Of a DNA stretch of 64,000 nt, positions 16,324 to 25,301 are shown one piece after another. A program made the position numbers and the translations under genes. Position 1 is the first letter of the stretch, and each line of letters starts with the position of its first letter. Under the pieces are notes generated by a model. It ran no database searches, was not told the DNA's origin, and saw only the letters and a list, made by a program, of their open reading frames with translations. The stretch is from Streptomyces sp. NBC_00670. Lineage in GTDB: Bacteria > Actinomycetota > Actinomycetes > Streptomycetales > Streptomycetaceae. The DNA is taken from positions 6,511,001 through 6,575,000 of the forward strand of contig NZ_CP109017.1 of the NCBI RefSeq assembly GCF_036226765.1, written 5' to 3'.

Positions 16324-17730
16324 TTGACTTCCGATCTGCTCGCCCCCCTCGACCTGGCGTTCTGGAACATCGAGTCCGCCGAGCACCCCATGCACCTGGG
16401 CGCGCTCGGCGTCTTCGCCTGTCACTCGCCCACCGCGGGCGCCCACGCCGCCGATCTGCTCGCCGCCCGTGCCGCCGGGGTGACGGGGCTGCGGATGCGG
16501 ATCCGTGACGTGTGGCTGCCGGGCGGTGATGCCGCTGCCGGGGGCGCCACCGGTCTCGCCCGCGCCGGCGTACGTCTCCCGCTCGCCTTCGGCGGCGCGG
16601 CCCGCGAGCCCGCCCCCAACTTCGACCCGCTGGACCACGTCCGGCTGCACGCCCCCGCCGACGACTTCCACGCCGTCGCCGGCCGGCTGATGCAGCGGCC
16701 CCTGGAGCGCGGCCGGCCCCCCTGGGAGGCGCACGTCCTGCCGGGGGCGGACGGCACCTCGTTCGCGGTGCTGTTCAAGTTCCACCACGCGCTCGCCGAC
16801 GGGCTGCGGGCGCTGACGCTGGCCGCCGCGATCATGGACCCGACGGAGCTGCCGCCGTCCCGGCCGCGGCCCGTCGAAGCGCCCCGGAGCGCGTTCGGCG
16901 CGTTCCCGTTCGCGGACCCGCGGCGGCTGCCCGGGCTGGTCCGCGGTGCGCTGTCCGGCGTGGTGTCCGACGTGGGACGCGCGCTGGACATCGGCGCGTC
17001 CGTCGCCCTGTCCACGCTCGGGGTGCGCTCCTCGCCCGCGCTGACCGCCGGGCCCACCGGGACCCGGCGGACCGCGGGGGTCGTCCTCGACCTCGACGAG
17101 GTGCACCGGGTGCGCAAGACGGCGGGCGGCACGGTCAACGACGTGCTCATCGCGGTTGTCGCGGGGGCGCTGCGGAGGTGGCTGGACGAGCGCGGCGACG
17201 GGAGCGAGGGGGTGGCGCCGCGGGCGCTCATCCCCGTCTCCCGGCGCCGGCCGCGCAGCGCCTCGCCGCAGGGGAACCGGCTCTCCGGGTACCTGATACG
17301 GCTTCCGGTCGACGAGGCGGATCCGGTGCGGCGGCTGCGGGTGGTGCGGGCGGCGATGGACCGCAACAAGGACGCGGGGCCGGGGCGGGGGGCCGGGGCG
17401 GTGGCGTTGCTCGCCGACCATGTGCCGGCGCTGGGGCATCGGCTCGGGGGGCCGCTGGTCAGCCAGGCGGCGCGGCTGTGGTTCGACATCCTCGTGACGA
17501 GTGTGCCGTTGCCGAGTCTGGGGTTGCGGTTGGGCGGCAGTCCGCTGGTGGAGGTGTTCCCGTTGGCGCCGTTGGCGCGGGGGCAGTCGTTGGCGGTGGC
17601 GGTGTCGACGTATCGGGGGCGGGTGCATTACGGGTTGGTGGCGGATGCGGAGGCGGTGCCGGACCTGGAGCTGTTCGCGGCGGCGATCCACCACGAACTC
17701 GACGCCCTGCGGCAAGCCTGCGACGCGTAG
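16324..17730 (+). CDS. wax ester synthase / diacylglycerol acyltransferase (WS/DGAT)
   Basis: Esterifies diacylglycerol or a fatty alcohol with acyl-CoA, making the storage triacylglycerol that Streptomyces accumulates. The catalytic motif HHxxxDG is intact as HHALADG at residues 154-160, and the family signatures PMHLGALGVF, PPWEAHVLPG and GGTVNDVLIAVVAGALRRWL follow in order; C-terminal SVPLPSLGLRLGG also fits. The TTG at 16324 gives 468 residues and places the protein where homologues begin; an in-frame upstream ATG would start inside the preceding terminator. From memory, the S. coelicolor counterpart is SCO0958. Monocistronic between a terminator and a repeat. Confidence 0.92.
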   Translation: MTSDLLAPLDLAFWNIESAEHPMHLGALGVFACHSPTAGAHAADLLAARAAGVTGLRMRIRDVWLPGGDAAAGGATGLARAGVRLPLAFGGAAREPAPNFDPLDHVRLHAPADDFHAVAGRLMQRPLERGRPPWEAHVLPGADGTSFAVLFKFHHALADGLRALTLAAAIMDPTELPPSRPRPVEAPRSAFGAFPFADPRRLPGLVRGALSGVVSDVGRALDIGASVALSTLGVRSSPALTAGPTGTRRTAGVVLDLDEVHRVRKTAGGTVNDVLIAVVAGALRRWLDERGDGSEGVAPRALIPVSRRRPRSASPQGNRLSGYLIRLPVDEADPVRRLRVVRAAMDRNKDAGPGRGAGAVALLADHVPALGHRLGGPLVSQAARLWFDILVTSVPLPSLGLRLGGSPLVEVFPLAPLARGQSLAVAVSTYRGRVHYGLVADAEAVPDLELFAAAIHHELDALRQACDA

Positions 17731-17739
17731 CGGTTCGCC

Positions 17740-18008
17740 CGGGTTTTCCTCGCCCCCGCCGCCCCTACCCGTCCCATCCCCAACCTGGGGGGGAGGAGGC
17801 GCGGGAGAGCTCGGGCGGGTGGGGTCCGTCGGCGGGTGCGGGTGCGTCATGGCTGGTCGCGCAGTTCCCCGCGCCCCTAAAAGCTGGGGGCGCCCCCTGC
17901 TTTTTAGGGGCGCGGGGAACTGCGCGACGGGGCGAAGCCCCGTACGGGGTCAAAGGGGCGGAGCCCCTTGAGGACGGGAAGGGTAGGGGCGGCGGGGGCG
18001 AGGAAAAG
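17740..18008. repeat. dispersed Streptomyces intergenic repeat, copy 4 (full-length, two inverted halves)
   Basis: The most complete copy. The left half reads ctcgcccccgccgcccctac through gcgcagttccccgcgcccct; the right half is its reverse complement, from aggggcgcggggaactgcgc to taggggcggcgggggcgag. An inner stem with ccccctgctttttagggg lies at the centre. Two codirectional genes flank it. Confidence 0.85.
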
Positions 18009-18118
18009 ACTGTGGCGAACCCCCCGTTTTGGTGGTTCGCGTCGCGGCTACGTACAATCCCCCGTTCGAAAGGCGAGCGCGACCCGCGCGCCGCAGGCGA
18101 GCGAGGAACGGCAGCGCG

Positions 18119-19654
18119 ATGACGGTGACAGAGACCGCCCCGGCGAACGACGGCCCGGCGGCCACACCCCCGGCCGCGCCCCGGATCCCCCACCCCCACG
18201 AGACCTCCCCCGACAGCGCGTCGTACGGGCCGGGGATCGACCCCGAGCGGCTCGCCGTCTGTCTGAGCGTGCTCAAGGAGCTCGACGGCATCGACGTCGA
18301 CCACCCCGACGCGATCGCCGTCCGGCGTGCCACCTCGCACATCTACCGCACCGTCAAGCAACGCCGCCGCCAAGAACGCCGCGCAGCGAAGACCGCGCAC
18401 GACAAGGCCGTCACCGAGGCCACCGCCACCGGCTCCGCCCAGCGCATCGACGACGAGACCGAGGGCGTCCTGCCCTCCTCCGTCACCGAGGCCGGCCAGA
18501 TCGCGGGGATACTCCAGCGCCCCCGCTCCTGCTACACCTGCAAGACCCGCTACACCGAGGTCGACTACTTCTACCACCAGCTCTGCCCGAACTGCGCCGC
18601 AGAGAACCGGGCCCGCCGCGACGCCCGCGCCGACCTCACCGGCAAGCGCGCCCTCCTCACCGGCGGCCGCGCCAAGATCGGCATGTACATCGCGCTCCGG
18701 CTGCTCCGCGACGGCGCCCACACCACTGTCACCACCCGGTTCCCCAATGACGCGATCCGCCGCTTCAAGGCGCAGCCCGACAGCGCCGACTGGATCCACC
18801 GGCTGAAGATCGTCGGCATCGACCTGCGTGACCCCGCCCAGGTCATGGCGCTGGCCGACTCCGTCGCCGCCGAGGGCCCGCTGGACATCCTGATCAACAA
18901 CGCCGCCCAGACCGTACGCCGCTCCCCGGGCGCCTACAGCGAGCTGGTCACCGCCGAGTCGGCCCCGCTGCCGGCCGGCGAGCTGCCCGCCGCCGAGGTG
19001 ATCGGCACCTTCGGCTCGGGCGCCGTCGGCGAGCTGCCCGTGGCCGGCGGCGGCGCCCTTGCCGCGCGGGACGTCACCGGCCTCGCGCTGGTCTCCGGCT
19101 CCGCCTCCCTGGAGCGGATCGCGGCCGGCACCGCGATCGACGCCGGTGGGCTCGTGCCCGACCTGCACGACACCAACAGCTGGATCCAGACGGTCGAGGA
19201 GGTCACCCCCGTCGAACTCCTCGAAGTGCAGCTGTGCAACTCCACGGCACCGTTCCTGCTGATCAGCCGGTTGCGCCCGGCGATGGCGGCGTCCGCGGCC
19301 CGGCGGACGTACATCGTGAACGTCTCCGCGATGGAGGGCGTCTTCGGCCGTGGCTACAAGGGCGCGGGACATCCGCACACCAACATGGCCAAGGCCGCCC
19401 TCAACATGCTCACCCGCACCAGCGCCCAGGAGATGTTCGACAAGGACCGCATCCTGATGACCGCGGTCGACACCGGCTGGATCACCGACGAGCGGCCCCA
19501 CCCGGACAAGGTCCGCATGGCCGAGGCCGGCTTCCACGCCCCGCTGGACCTCGTCGACGGTGCCGCCCGGGTCTACGACCCCATCGTCCGCGGCGAGCAG
19601 GGCGAGGACCTGTACGGCGTCTTCCTGAAGGACTACGCGCCCGGCAAGTGGTGA
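18119..19654 (+). CDS. short-chain dehydrogenase/reductase-fold protein with zinc ribbon and altered catalytic triad
   Basis: 511 residues from the ATG at 18119. Residues 1-130 are a helical charged region; a zinc ribbon follows with CYTC (138, 141) and CPNC (156, 159). The SDR Rossmann fold begins with ALLTGGRAKIGMYIALRLL (TGxxxxIG) and keeps NNAAQTVRRSP. The Ser of the triad is in IVNVSAMEG, but the YxxxK motif reads TNMAK, with Thr about 421 at the Tyr place and Lys about 425 kept. A Gly/Ala-rich insert of about 60 residues lies between the NNAA motif and the triad. Dehydrogenase activity is therefore doubtful; it may be a nucleotide-binding or regulatory protein. The function is unknown to me. 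Confidence 0.85.
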   Translation: MTVTETAPANDGPAATPPAAPRIPHPHETSPDSASYGPGIDPERLAVCLSVLKELDGIDVDHPDAIAVRRATSHIYRTVKQRRRQERRAAKTAHDKAVTEATATGSAQRIDDETEGVLPSSVTEAGQIAGILQRPRSCYTCKTRYTEVDYFYHQLCPNCAAENRARRDARADLTGKRALLTGGRAKIGMYIALRLLRDGAHTTVTTRFPNDAIRRFKAQPDSADWIHRLKIVGIDLRDPAQVMALADSVAAEGPLDILINNAAQTVRRSPGAYSELVTAESAPLPAGELPAAEVIGTFGSGAVGELPVAGGGALAARDVTGLALVSGSASLERIAAGTAIDAGGLVPDLHDTNSWIQTVEEVTPVELLEVQLCNSTAPFLLISRLRPAMAASAARRTYIVNVSAMEGVFGRGYKGAGHPHTNMAKAALNMLTRTSAQEMFDKDRILMTAVDTGWITDERPHPDKVRMAEAGFHAPLDLVDGAARVYDPIVRGEQGEDLYGVFLKDYAPGKW

Positions 19655-19730
19655 CGCCCGCGGGGCCCGGCGCATGTCCGGCCGACCCGGGGGAACCCGG
19701 ACTGTGCCGAGCACCGCGCAAGGAGTTCAC

Positions 19731-19961
19731 ATGGCCAGCCATCACGACATCGATCCCCGAAACGCCGGTCGGCGCGATGTCCGCCCGACCGACGAGGAGT
19801 TCTACGCGAGCGACCGTCCCGAGAACCCGGCCCTGCCGGAGGACCGCCCGCGCGGAGGTGAGCCGCGGGACGCCGTGCAGCACCGGGCGACCTGGTCCAC
19901 CGCGCTGATCGTCATCGCCGTCATCGTGGTGATCTTCGCGGGCATCTGGTTCTTCCCCTGA
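19731..19961 (+). CDS. small single-pass membrane protein
   Basis: 76 residues from an ATG with AAGGAG 5 bases upstream. The first 50 residues are charged and soluble (ASHHDIDPRNAGRRDV), and a C-terminal hydrophobic helix (about 54-74, ALIVIAVIVVIFAGIWF) ends in Pro, so it is probably tail-anchored with the N-terminus inside. It follows the SDR gene by 76 bp on the same strand and is closed by a hairpin. I do not recognise a family. Confidence 0.75.
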   Translation: MASHHDIDPRNAGRRDVRPTDEEFYASDRPENPALPEDRPRGGEPRDAVQHRATWSTALIVIAVIVVIFAGIWFFP

Positions 19962-19985
19962 GCGGCCGTCGCTTCCCACCCCTGT

Positions 19986-20032
19986 CGAAGGGCGCATCCA
20001 CCGGGTTTCCACCCGTGCGGGTGCGCCCTTCG
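19986..20032 (+). terminator. terminator-like stem after the small membrane protein
   Basis: An 11-bp outer stem (19986-19996 with 20022-20032) encloses a smaller ccggg/cccg inner stem. Confidence 0.7.
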
Positions 20033-20332
20033 GCCGTTCGGGACGCGTTCTCCTGCCGTTCGGCCTTTCATGGAAGTTACACAGTGTTTGCCTCCCTATC
20101 GAGCAGGCGGGCGCTCATTTGGTTAACCTGTACGGGACGGACAGCAGCACGGGTCCTACCCACACCCAACGGTCCGTCCCGGGACAAGCCGGTCACCACG
20201 GTCTGCTCTCGCACAAGACGCCGACGCCACCGCGTCAGAACTGTTCCCTCAGTCCCGAGGCGGGCGGCGGCCGCACAGAGGTCAGGCCGGGCCGACGCCC
20301 CCGAGGGTGATCCGACACATAAGGAGTGCGCG

Positions 20333-20497
20333 GTGACACCGGAGAAGACGAATCTCGAGGAGCGTCCTACGGGGCGGACGGCCGTTGCGGAGGAGAAGCT
20401 CGGCAGTCTGGAGGTGTGGGCGAGGTCGGCCCCCATCCGGCTGGCCGGCTACGAGGACGACCTGGCGGAGCCGCACATCCTGCCGAGCGTGGACTGA
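20333..20497 (+). CDS. orphan 54-residue peptide
   Basis: The GTG at 20333 has AAGGAG at exactly 6 bases, a near-ideal start, and the frame ends at 20497 just before a dispersed repeat. The peptide is acidic and has no Cys and no membrane segment. Its first half (TPEKTNLEERPTGRTAVAEE) is polar; the second half contains SLEVWARSAPIRLAGYEDD and ends in EPHILPSVD. The shape (polar leader-like N-terminus, conserved-looking aromatic/Pro C-terminus) is reminiscent of a peptide precursor, but no modifying enzyme is adjacent: upstream is a small membrane protein and downstream a convergent lipase maturation factor. It could equally be a small regulatory protein. Confidence 0.65.
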   Translation: MTPEKTNLEERPTGRTAVAEEKLGSLEVWARSAPIRLAGYEDDLAEPHILPSVD

Positions 20498-20499
20498 GG

Positions 20500-20665
20500 G
20501 TTTTCGCCCCCGCCGCCCCTACCCGTCCCATCCTCAAGGGGCTCCGCCCCTTGGACCCCGGCACGGGGCTTCGCCCCGTTTCGCGCAGTTCCCCGCGCCC
20601 CTCAAGGGGCGCGGGGAACTGCGCGATCTTTCGGGGGTCCGGGGTGAGGACACTCTCGCAGGACC
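20500..20665. repeat. dispersed Streptomyces intergenic repeat, copy 5
   Basis: Starts 3 bases after the peptide stop with tttcgcccccgccgcccc and includes ggggctccgccccttgg, acggggcttcgccccgt, and the perfect inverted pair gcgcagttccccgcgcccct / aggggcgcggggaactgcgc. It sits between convergent genes and probably acts as a two-way terminator. Confidence 0.83.
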
Positions 20666-20670
20666 CCCCG

Positions 20671-22068
20671 CTACCACCTCCGGGGCACGAATTCGCGGAC
20701 GTACGTCCGCACCCAGCACGCCCCCGTCTCCCGGCGTTCGCGCCATGTCGTGAACCGGTACCGGTACAGGCTCGCCCGCACGGCCCGCGGCGGCGCCTCC
20801 GCCGGGAACGGGGAGCGGCGCAGCAGCCGCAACGTGTCCCGGTCGCCCGCCAGGAGCCGCTCCAGCAGCCCCCCGAACCACGCCCCGGCGTACGCCGGCG
20901 ACAGCGCGGCGAACCACATCATCCAGTCCAGCCGCAGATGGTACGGCGCGAACTGCCGCGGCCACCGCCGCGGATCCCCCGGCTTGCCCCGGAACTCGTA
21001 CTCCCGCCACTCGGACGACTCCCGCGGCACCTCGTCCGCCGTGCCCTCGATCACCACCTCCTGCCGCACCCGGCTGACGGACCCGAACGCGCCGTAGGAG
21101 TTGACCAGGTGCAGCGGGTCGAAGGAGCGGTTCATCACCTGGCGCCGGGAGAGCATGTTGCGCACCGGCCGGAGGCTGAGCGCTCCCAGCCCCGCCGCGA
21201 CGGCGAGGACGACCACCTCGTACCAGAGCGGCGCCGGAGCCGTGTGCGGCGGCGAGGCGGGGAAGGGGATCGCCGACAGGGCGATCACGATGGCGAGCCA
21301 GTTCAGCCAGGCGAAGTTGCCCGACAGCACCAGCCACAGCTGGGTGAGGATCATGAGGGCGGCGGCCGCCGTCGCCACCGGGCGCGGGGTGAACAGCAGG
21401 AACGGCACCACCAGCTGCGTGACGTGGTTGGCGGCCACCTCCACCCGGTGCACCGGCTTCGGCAGCCGGTGGAAGAACCAGCTCAGCGGCCCCGGCATCG
21501 GCTGCGTCTCGTGGTGGAAGTCCAGGCACGTCAGCTTCCGCCAGCACGCGTCGCCGCGCATCTTGATCAGCCCCGCGCCGAACTCCAGCCGGAACAGCAG
21601 CCAGCGCAGCAGGAACAGCACCACGACCGGCGGCGCCACCTCGTCGTTGCCGAGGAACACCGCGAGGAACCCGGTCTCAAGGAGCAGGGACTCCCAGCCG
21701 AAGCCGTACCAGGTCTGCCCGACGTTGACGATCGACAGGTACATCACCCACGGCACCAGCCACAGCGACATCGCCGCCCACAGCGGCAGCCACCCGTCCA
21801 CCCCCGCCACCAGCGCCGCCGACACCGCGCACCCCGTCCATGCCCAGCCGGCGAAGAAGCGGTCGGAGTAGTGCCGGTGGAAGACGCTCGGCGCCCGCCG
21901 GAACGGCACCCGCGCGGTGAACCGGGGCACCGGCAGCATCCCGCGCTCCCCGATCAGCGCGCGGAACTGCAGCGCCGCGCCCAGGAAGGCGACGAGGTAC
22001 ACCACGGCCAGGGCGCGCTGGAAGACCAGCCGGCTCAGCCAGTAGTCCGGTGCCGTGAACCACTCCAT
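20671..22068 (-). CDS. lipase maturation factor family membrane protein
   Basis: 465 residues from the ATG at 22068, which has AGGAG 10 to 11 bases upstream. Several hydrophobic segments fill the first 300 residues (from RLVFQRALAVVYLVAFLGAA), followed by a soluble C-terminal domain. Motifs such as SIVNVGQTWYGFGWESLLLE, RWLLFRLEFGAGLIKMRGD, CWRKLTCLDFHHETQPMP and YEFRGKPGDPRRWPRQFAPY are those of the LMF1 family, which in animals helps fold lipases in the ER. The bacterial role is unknown; a part in secreted-enzyme maturation is only inference. Divergent from the phosphatase gene. Confidence 0.92.
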   Translation of the reverse strand: MEWFTAPDYWLSRLVFQRALAVVYLVAFLGAALQFRALIGERGMLPVPRFTARVPFRRAPSVFHRHYSDRFFAGWAWTGCAVSAALVAGVDGWLPLWAAMSLWLVPWVMYLSIVNVGQTWYGFGWESLLLETGFLAVFLGNDEVAPPVVVLFLLRWLLFRLEFGAGLIKMRGDACWRKLTCLDFHHETQPMPGPLSWFFHRLPKPVHRVEVAANHVTQLVVPFLLFTPRPVATAAAALMILTQLWLVLSGNFAWLNWLAIVIALSAIPFPASPPHTAPAPLWYEVVVLAVAAGLGALSLRPVRNMLSRRQVMNRSFDPLHLVNSYGAFGSVSRVRQEVVIEGTADEVPRESSEWREYEFRGKPGDPRRWPRQFAPYHLRLDWMMWFAALSPAYAGAWFGGLLERLLAGDRDTLRLLRRSPFPAEAPPRAVRASLYRYRFTTWRERRETGACWVRTYVREFVPRRW

Positions 22069-22289
22069 CGCGGCCGGTCTCCTCTCGTCCCGCCGGGTTC
22101 CGGTGCCGTACCCGGGTACCCGCACCCGGTGCCGACGCGACCTCCGCGCGGAGCCCCGCCCGCGGCCTCCGCTTGCGGGCCCCGTACGGCCGGTGCAGAC
22201 AATAGTGATCAACCGTTTTCCGGGCGCGCCGCCCGGACCGGTTCCGCCCCGCACCCGACATCCGGACGAACGCTGGCAAGGTGGGCCTC

Positions 22290-24380
22290 ATGGCTGATCG
22301 GGGAGTGAGCGCCCCGTCGCTCCCGGACGACTGGCCCGACCGCCCGGACCCGATCCTGGCGCTCAACCGCATGGGCAGCTTCGACTGGGACCTGGACACC
22401 GGCCTCACCCAGATGGACGCGCAGGCCCTCGCCCTGTTCGACCTGCGCCCCGACGAGTTCGACGACCACGTCGAGACCCTGGCCACCCGGCTGCACCCAC
22501 CGGACATCCCCCGCCTGGACGAGGTGGTCGGCCGCGCGCTGAAGGAGGGCGGCGAGAACTACGGCGCCTACTTCCGCATCCGCCGCCGCGACGGCAGCCT
22601 GCGCTGGACCCACACCCAGGGCTACCTCCGCCGCGACGACACCGGCCGGGCCCGCCGGATCATCGGCATCGTCCGCGACGCCACCCAGGAGCTGCGCGAC
22701 AGCCGGGCCCGCAGCGAACAGGCCGCCCGGGACAGCGCCCGGCGCCGGCAGGCCGACGTCGCCCAGACCACCATGGCCGCGCTCGCCCACGCCCGTACCG
22801 TGCAGGACGTCATCGACGTGCTGCGGGAGAGCGAGGGGCTGACCCGGATGGGCGCCGCCAGCCTCGTCATGGGACTCGTCGAGGGCGGCCGCATCCGCCT
22901 GGTCGCCGAAGGACCCACCGGCGACTTCATCCCCGGCACCCAGATCACCGGCATCGACGAGCCGTACCCGATGAGCGACGCCGTACGCACCCTCAGCCCC
23001 CAGTTCATCGAGTCGCCGGGGGAGTTCGCCGCGCGCTATCCGATCCTGTGGCCGCACCTGAGCCATCTGCGCATCACCTCGGCCGCCTATCTGCCGCTGG
23101 TCGCGCAGGCCCGCCCGATCGGCGGCATCGGCCTCCTCTACGGCGACCGGCACGGCTTCACCGCCGAGGAACGCGACATCCTCGTCGCACTCGGCAGCAC
23201 CATCGCGCAGAGCCTGCAGCGCGCCATGCTCTACGAACAGGAGAGCGACCTCGCCCAGGAGCTCCAGCAGGCCATGCTGCCCCGCTCCCTGCCCCGGGTG
23301 CCCGACGCCGACGTGGCCGTGCGCTACCGCGCCGCCGTGCTGGGCGGCTCGCCCGGCCGGAACATCGGCGGCGACTGGTACGACCTGATCCCGCTGCCCG
23401 GCGGCCGGGTCGGCGCCGTCGTCGGCGACGTCCAGGGGCACGACACCCAGGCAGCAGCCGTCATGGGCCAGCTCCGGATCGTGCTGCGCGCCTACGCCGC
23501 CGAGGGGCACACTCCGGCCACGGTCGTCGCCCGCGCCTCCGTCTTCCTGCACGAGCTCGACACCCACCGCTTCGCGACCTGCCTGTACGCCGAGCTCGAC
23601 CCGGCCACCGGTGTCGTGCAGTTCGTCCGCGCCGGACACGTCGACCCGCTCGTCCGGCACGCCGACGGCGGCTGCCGCCGCGTCCCGGTCGAGGGCGGCC
23701 TCCCGCTCGGGCTGTCCGCGCTGTTCGACAGCCTGGAGTACCCCGTACAGACCCTGGAGCTGGACCCCGGCCAGACGCTGGTGCTGTGCACCGACGGCCT
23801 GGTCGAACAGCCCGGGCTCGACCCCGACGACGGCATGCGCGGGCTCGCGGAGCAGGTCGCCGCCGGACCCGAGGACGTGGACGACCTCGCCGACCGGCTC
23901 ATCGCCCGGGCCGCCGCGCGCGACGCCGCTGACGACGTCGCCCTGCTCCTCCTGCGCCGCCGGGCGCGGCCGCGCGGCGCGGGCGGCCGGCTCCGCGCGC
24001 ACGTGGCGCCCGGCGACCCGGAGGCACTGCGCGAGGCCCGGCATATGGTCCGCGCGGCCGTCCGCGCCTGGGGCGCACGGGACCGCGCCGACGAGATCGA
24101 ACTCGTCACCGACGAACTGATCACCAACGCGCTGATGCACACCGAGGGGGCGGCGGTCCTCACCCTGCGCTCGTTCCCCGGCCCCGACCGCCGGCTGCGC
24201 ACGGAGGTCGAGGACTCCTCCAGCGCGCTCCCGCGCCGCCGCGAGGCCGGCGCCTCCGGGGTCTCCGGGCGCGGACTGCTCCTCGTCGACCGGCTGGCCG
24301 ACGTCTGGGGCGTCGAGGCGCGGGGCGGCGGCAAGGTGGTGTGGTGCGAGTTCGCGGTGCCGGGAGACGAGGGCCCGTAG
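22290..24380 (+). CDS. PAS-GAF-PP2C (SpoIIE-type) phosphatase with C-terminal HATPase domain
   Basis: 696 residues. An N-terminal PAS fold (about 15-135, containing LNRMGSFDWDLDTGLTQMD) is followed by a GAF-like sensor (about 160-310), a PP2C phosphatase domain (about 325-555; GGDWYDLIPLPGGR, VVGDVQGHDTQAAAVMGQLR, CTDGLVE, DDVALLLLR for the metal-binding Asp residues) and an RsbW-like HATPase (about 570-690; ELVTDELITNALMH, GRGLLLVDRLADVWG). In Streptomyces this architecture belongs to partner-switching control of sigma factors, where the phosphatase acts on an anti-sigma antagonist and the HATPase is a kinase of the same kind. No sigB-like partner is adjacent. AAGG lies 10 bases before the ATG. 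Confidence 0.94.
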   Translation: MADRGVSAPSLPDDWPDRPDPILALNRMGSFDWDLDTGLTQMDAQALALFDLRPDEFDDHVETLATRLHPPDIPRLDEVVGRALKEGGENYGAYFRIRRRDGSLRWTHTQGYLRRDDTGRARRIIGIVRDATQELRDSRARSEQAARDSARRRQADVAQTTMAALAHARTVQDVIDVLRESEGLTRMGAASLVMGLVEGGRIRLVAEGPTGDFIPGTQITGIDEPYPMSDAVRTLSPQFIESPGEFAARYPILWPHLSHLRITSAAYLPLVAQARPIGGIGLLYGDRHGFTAEERDILVALGSTIAQSLQRAMLYEQESDLAQELQQAMLPRSLPRVPDADVAVRYRAAVLGGSPGRNIGGDWYDLIPLPGGRVGAVVGDVQGHDTQAAAVMGQLRIVLRAYAAEGHTPATVVARASVFLHELDTHRFATCLYAELDPATGVVQFVRAGHVDPLVRHADGGCRRVPVEGGLPLGLSALFDSLEYPVQTLELDPGQTLVLCTDGLVEQPGLDPDDGMRGLAEQVAAGPEDVDDLADRLIARAAARDAADDVALLLLRRRARPRGAGGRLRAHVAPGDPEALREARHMVRAAVRAWGARDRADEIELVTDELITNALMHTEGAAVLTLRSFPGPDRRLRTEVEDSSSALPRRREAGASGVSGRGLLLVDRLADVWGVEARGGGKVVWCEFAVPGDEGP

Positions 24381-24422
24381 AGGCGCCGGGCAGTCGGCCC
24401 CATGCCGTGGCACGCTGGGAGG

Positions 24423-25283
24423 ATGCCCGAACTGCCCGAGGTCGAGGCGCTGCGCGACTTCCTCACCGGCCATCTCGTCGGCCACGAGATCACCCGCGTC
24501 CTGCCGCTGGCCGTCAGCGTGCTGAAGACGTACGACCCGCCGCTCACCGCGCTTCAGGGCCGTACCGTCACCGCCGTCCACCGGCACGGCAAGTTCCTCG
24601 ACCTGGACGCCGACGGGCCGCACCTGGTCACCCACCTCGCGCGGGCCGGCTGGCTGCACTGGCGCGACCGGCTCCCCGACACCCCGCCCCGCCCCGGCAA
24701 GGGCCCGCTCGCCCTCCGGGTCGCGCTCGACACCGGCGCCGGCTTCGACCTCACCGAGGCCGGTACGCAGAAACGGCTCGCCGTGTACGTCGTACGGGAC
24801 CCGCAGGAGGTCCCCGGCATCGCCCGGCTCGGCCCCGACCCCCTCGACGACGGCTTCGACGAGGAGCGGCTGGCCGGGCTGCTCGCGGGGGAGCGGCGCC
24901 GGCTCAAGGGCGCCCTGCGCGACCAGGGGCTGCTCGCCGGCGTGGGCAACGCCTACAGCGACGAGATCCTGCACGCCGCCCGGATGTCCCCGTTCAAGCC
25001 CACCGCCTCCCTCACCCCGGAGGAGGTCCACCGCCTGTACGAGGCGCTGCGCGGGATCCTCACCGAGGCGGTGGAGCGCTCGCGCGGGGTGGCCGCCGGG
25101 CGGCTGAAGGCGGAGAAGAAGAGCGGACTGCGTGTCCACGGCCGTACCGGCGAGCCCTGCCCGGTGTGCGGCGACACCGTCCGCGAGGTGTCCTTCAGCG
25201 ACTCCTCGTTGCAGTACTGCCCGACCTGTCAGACGGGCGGGAAGCCGCTGGCGGACCGCCGGATGTCCCGGCTGCTGAAGTGA
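24423..25283 (+). CDS. Fpg/Nei-family DNA glycosylase/AP lyase
   Basis: 286 residues. Excises oxidised bases and nicks the abasic site through the N-terminal Pro. The start at 24423 gives MPELPEVEALRDFL, placing the essential Pro2 and Glu3 directly after the Met, which decides against the ATG at 24402. The helix-two-turn-helix with GLLAGVGNAYSDEILHAAR and the C-terminal zinc finger (CPVC about 238-241 and CPTC about 258-261) are intact. Whether it is MutM-like or closer to the actinobacterial Nei/Fpg2 group cannot be decided. It starts 43 bp after the phosphatase gene, same strand. Confidence 0.94.
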   Translation: MPELPEVEALRDFLTGHLVGHEITRVLPLAVSVLKTYDPPLTALQGRTVTAVHRHGKFLDLDADGPHLVTHLARAGWLHWRDRLPDTPPRPGKGPLALRVALDTGAGFDLTEAGTQKRLAVYVVRDPQEVPGIARLGPDPLDDGFDEERLAGLLAGERRRLKGALRDQGLLAGVGNAYSDEILHAARMSPFKPTASLTPEEVHRLYEALRGILTEAVERSRGVAAGRLKAEKKSGLRVHGRTGEPCPVCGDTVREVSFSDSSLQYCPTCQTGGKPLADRRMSRLLK

Positions 25284-25301
25284 ACCCGCGCCACACCGTC
25301 C

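Noticed and set aside
22209..25139. Long minus-strand open frame opposite the phosphatase and Fpg genes
   Set aside because: Antisense to two complete conserved proteins, with no start signal.
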